Shown here piece by piece: positions 63,600 through 64,000 of a stretch of DNA of 64,000 nucleotides; within the stretch, counting starts at the first letter, position 1; every line of letters starts with the position of its first letter. The translations under genes were made by a program, and so were the position numbers. The notes under the pieces are model-generated. The model had not been told where the DNA came from and searched no databases. It was given only the letters and a program-made list of their open reading frames with translations. This DNA comes from Flaccisagitta enflata. Lineage: Eukaryota; Chaetognatha; Sagittoidea; Aphragmophora. The stretch lies in contig OZ231127.1 of NCBI GenBank assembly GCA_965153355.1, forward strand, positions 95,480,001 through 95,544,000, written 5' to 3'.

Positions 63600-63935
63600 T
63601 AGATGCTTGCCAGCTGATGAAAAGTGCAAAAAAGATGCTTGTCAGATGCTTGTGAGATAAGAATGACTGATAGGGATGCGCTTGCAAGTGGCGGAGAAGA
63701 CGAGCATGATGCTTTTGAGACGCTCTTAAATTACGGATGACTGAAAGTGAGATGCTTGTGAGTTAAGGATCGAGGATGAGTACAAGTGACATGAGTTGGT
63801 TGTGAGATGCTTGTGAGTTACAGATAAGCTTGGGAGATGCTTGTGAGATGCGGGTGGTGAGGATGAGTGCAATTGTGATGCTTGTGAGAAACGGGTGACC
63901 GAAAGACGGATACTTTGACCATGGCTTTTAATAAA
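63600..63935. repeat. GATGCTTGTGAGAT-type degenerate tandem repeat
   Basis: Irregular units of about 25-60 bp sharing AGATGCTTGTGAG. No coding frame is convincing. Confidence 0.65.
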
Positions 63936-64000
63936 TTGAGAAAGAGAGAGAAATAGCGTTTGAGTGTTTATATGACATATCATCGTTTCTGTCAATCTAT

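Overview
The window looks like nuclear DNA of an invertebrate animal. It is AT-rich and intron-rich, with metazoan gene families and GT-AG splice sites. It carries TTAGGG-type interstitial repeats and is very heavily loaded with microsatellites, minisatellites and small inverted-repeat transposons. There is no bacterial gene organisation. I cannot name the species, and all homology calls are from family knowledge, not searches.

Left part (1-13.9 kb): fold-back and MITE elements fill 1-3.6 kb. A small plus-strand gene of unknown function (4357-7454) is split by a 2 kb hAT-like insertion lying exactly in a tiny intron. A LINE-like unit (9031-12823) has an ORF1 packed with a 24-bp minisatellite and an overlapping ORF2 that encodes only an endonuclease domain, without reverse transcriptase.

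Middle-left (13.97-27.42 kb, minus strand): twelve exons of a CSPG-repeat extracellular protein (FRAS1/FREM or CSPG4 family) were assembled by hand. Splice phases agree at every junction checked except exon 2 to exon 3, where at least one exon is missing. Its 3' end is not in view.

Middle (32.35-33.27 kb, minus strand): two exons, each below usual ORF-length cut-offs, encode a propeptide and a six-cysteine inhibitor-cystine-knot (ICK) peptide. The signal-peptide exon was not found.

Right (38.55-56.24 kb, minus strand): ten exons encode a NIM1-type AMPK-related kinase. All kinase motifs are intact. A roughly 680-residue low-complexity tail with a long poly-Q ends in a CAAX-like motif. 56.3-64 kb is mostly repeats.

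The most unusual signal is shared by the two large genes. Many exons have one edge, meaning the splice site with part of the exon and the adjoining intron, tandemly duplicated outward into the intron. There are up to about 17 units, period 55-107 bp by exon. One kinase exon is expanded on both sides. Each copy keeps a plausible splice site, so the introns hold decoy splice sites. Mobile elements have later inserted into these arrays, and two different hAT elements hit the same 8-bp target in two array units. Microsatellites also abut many splice sites.
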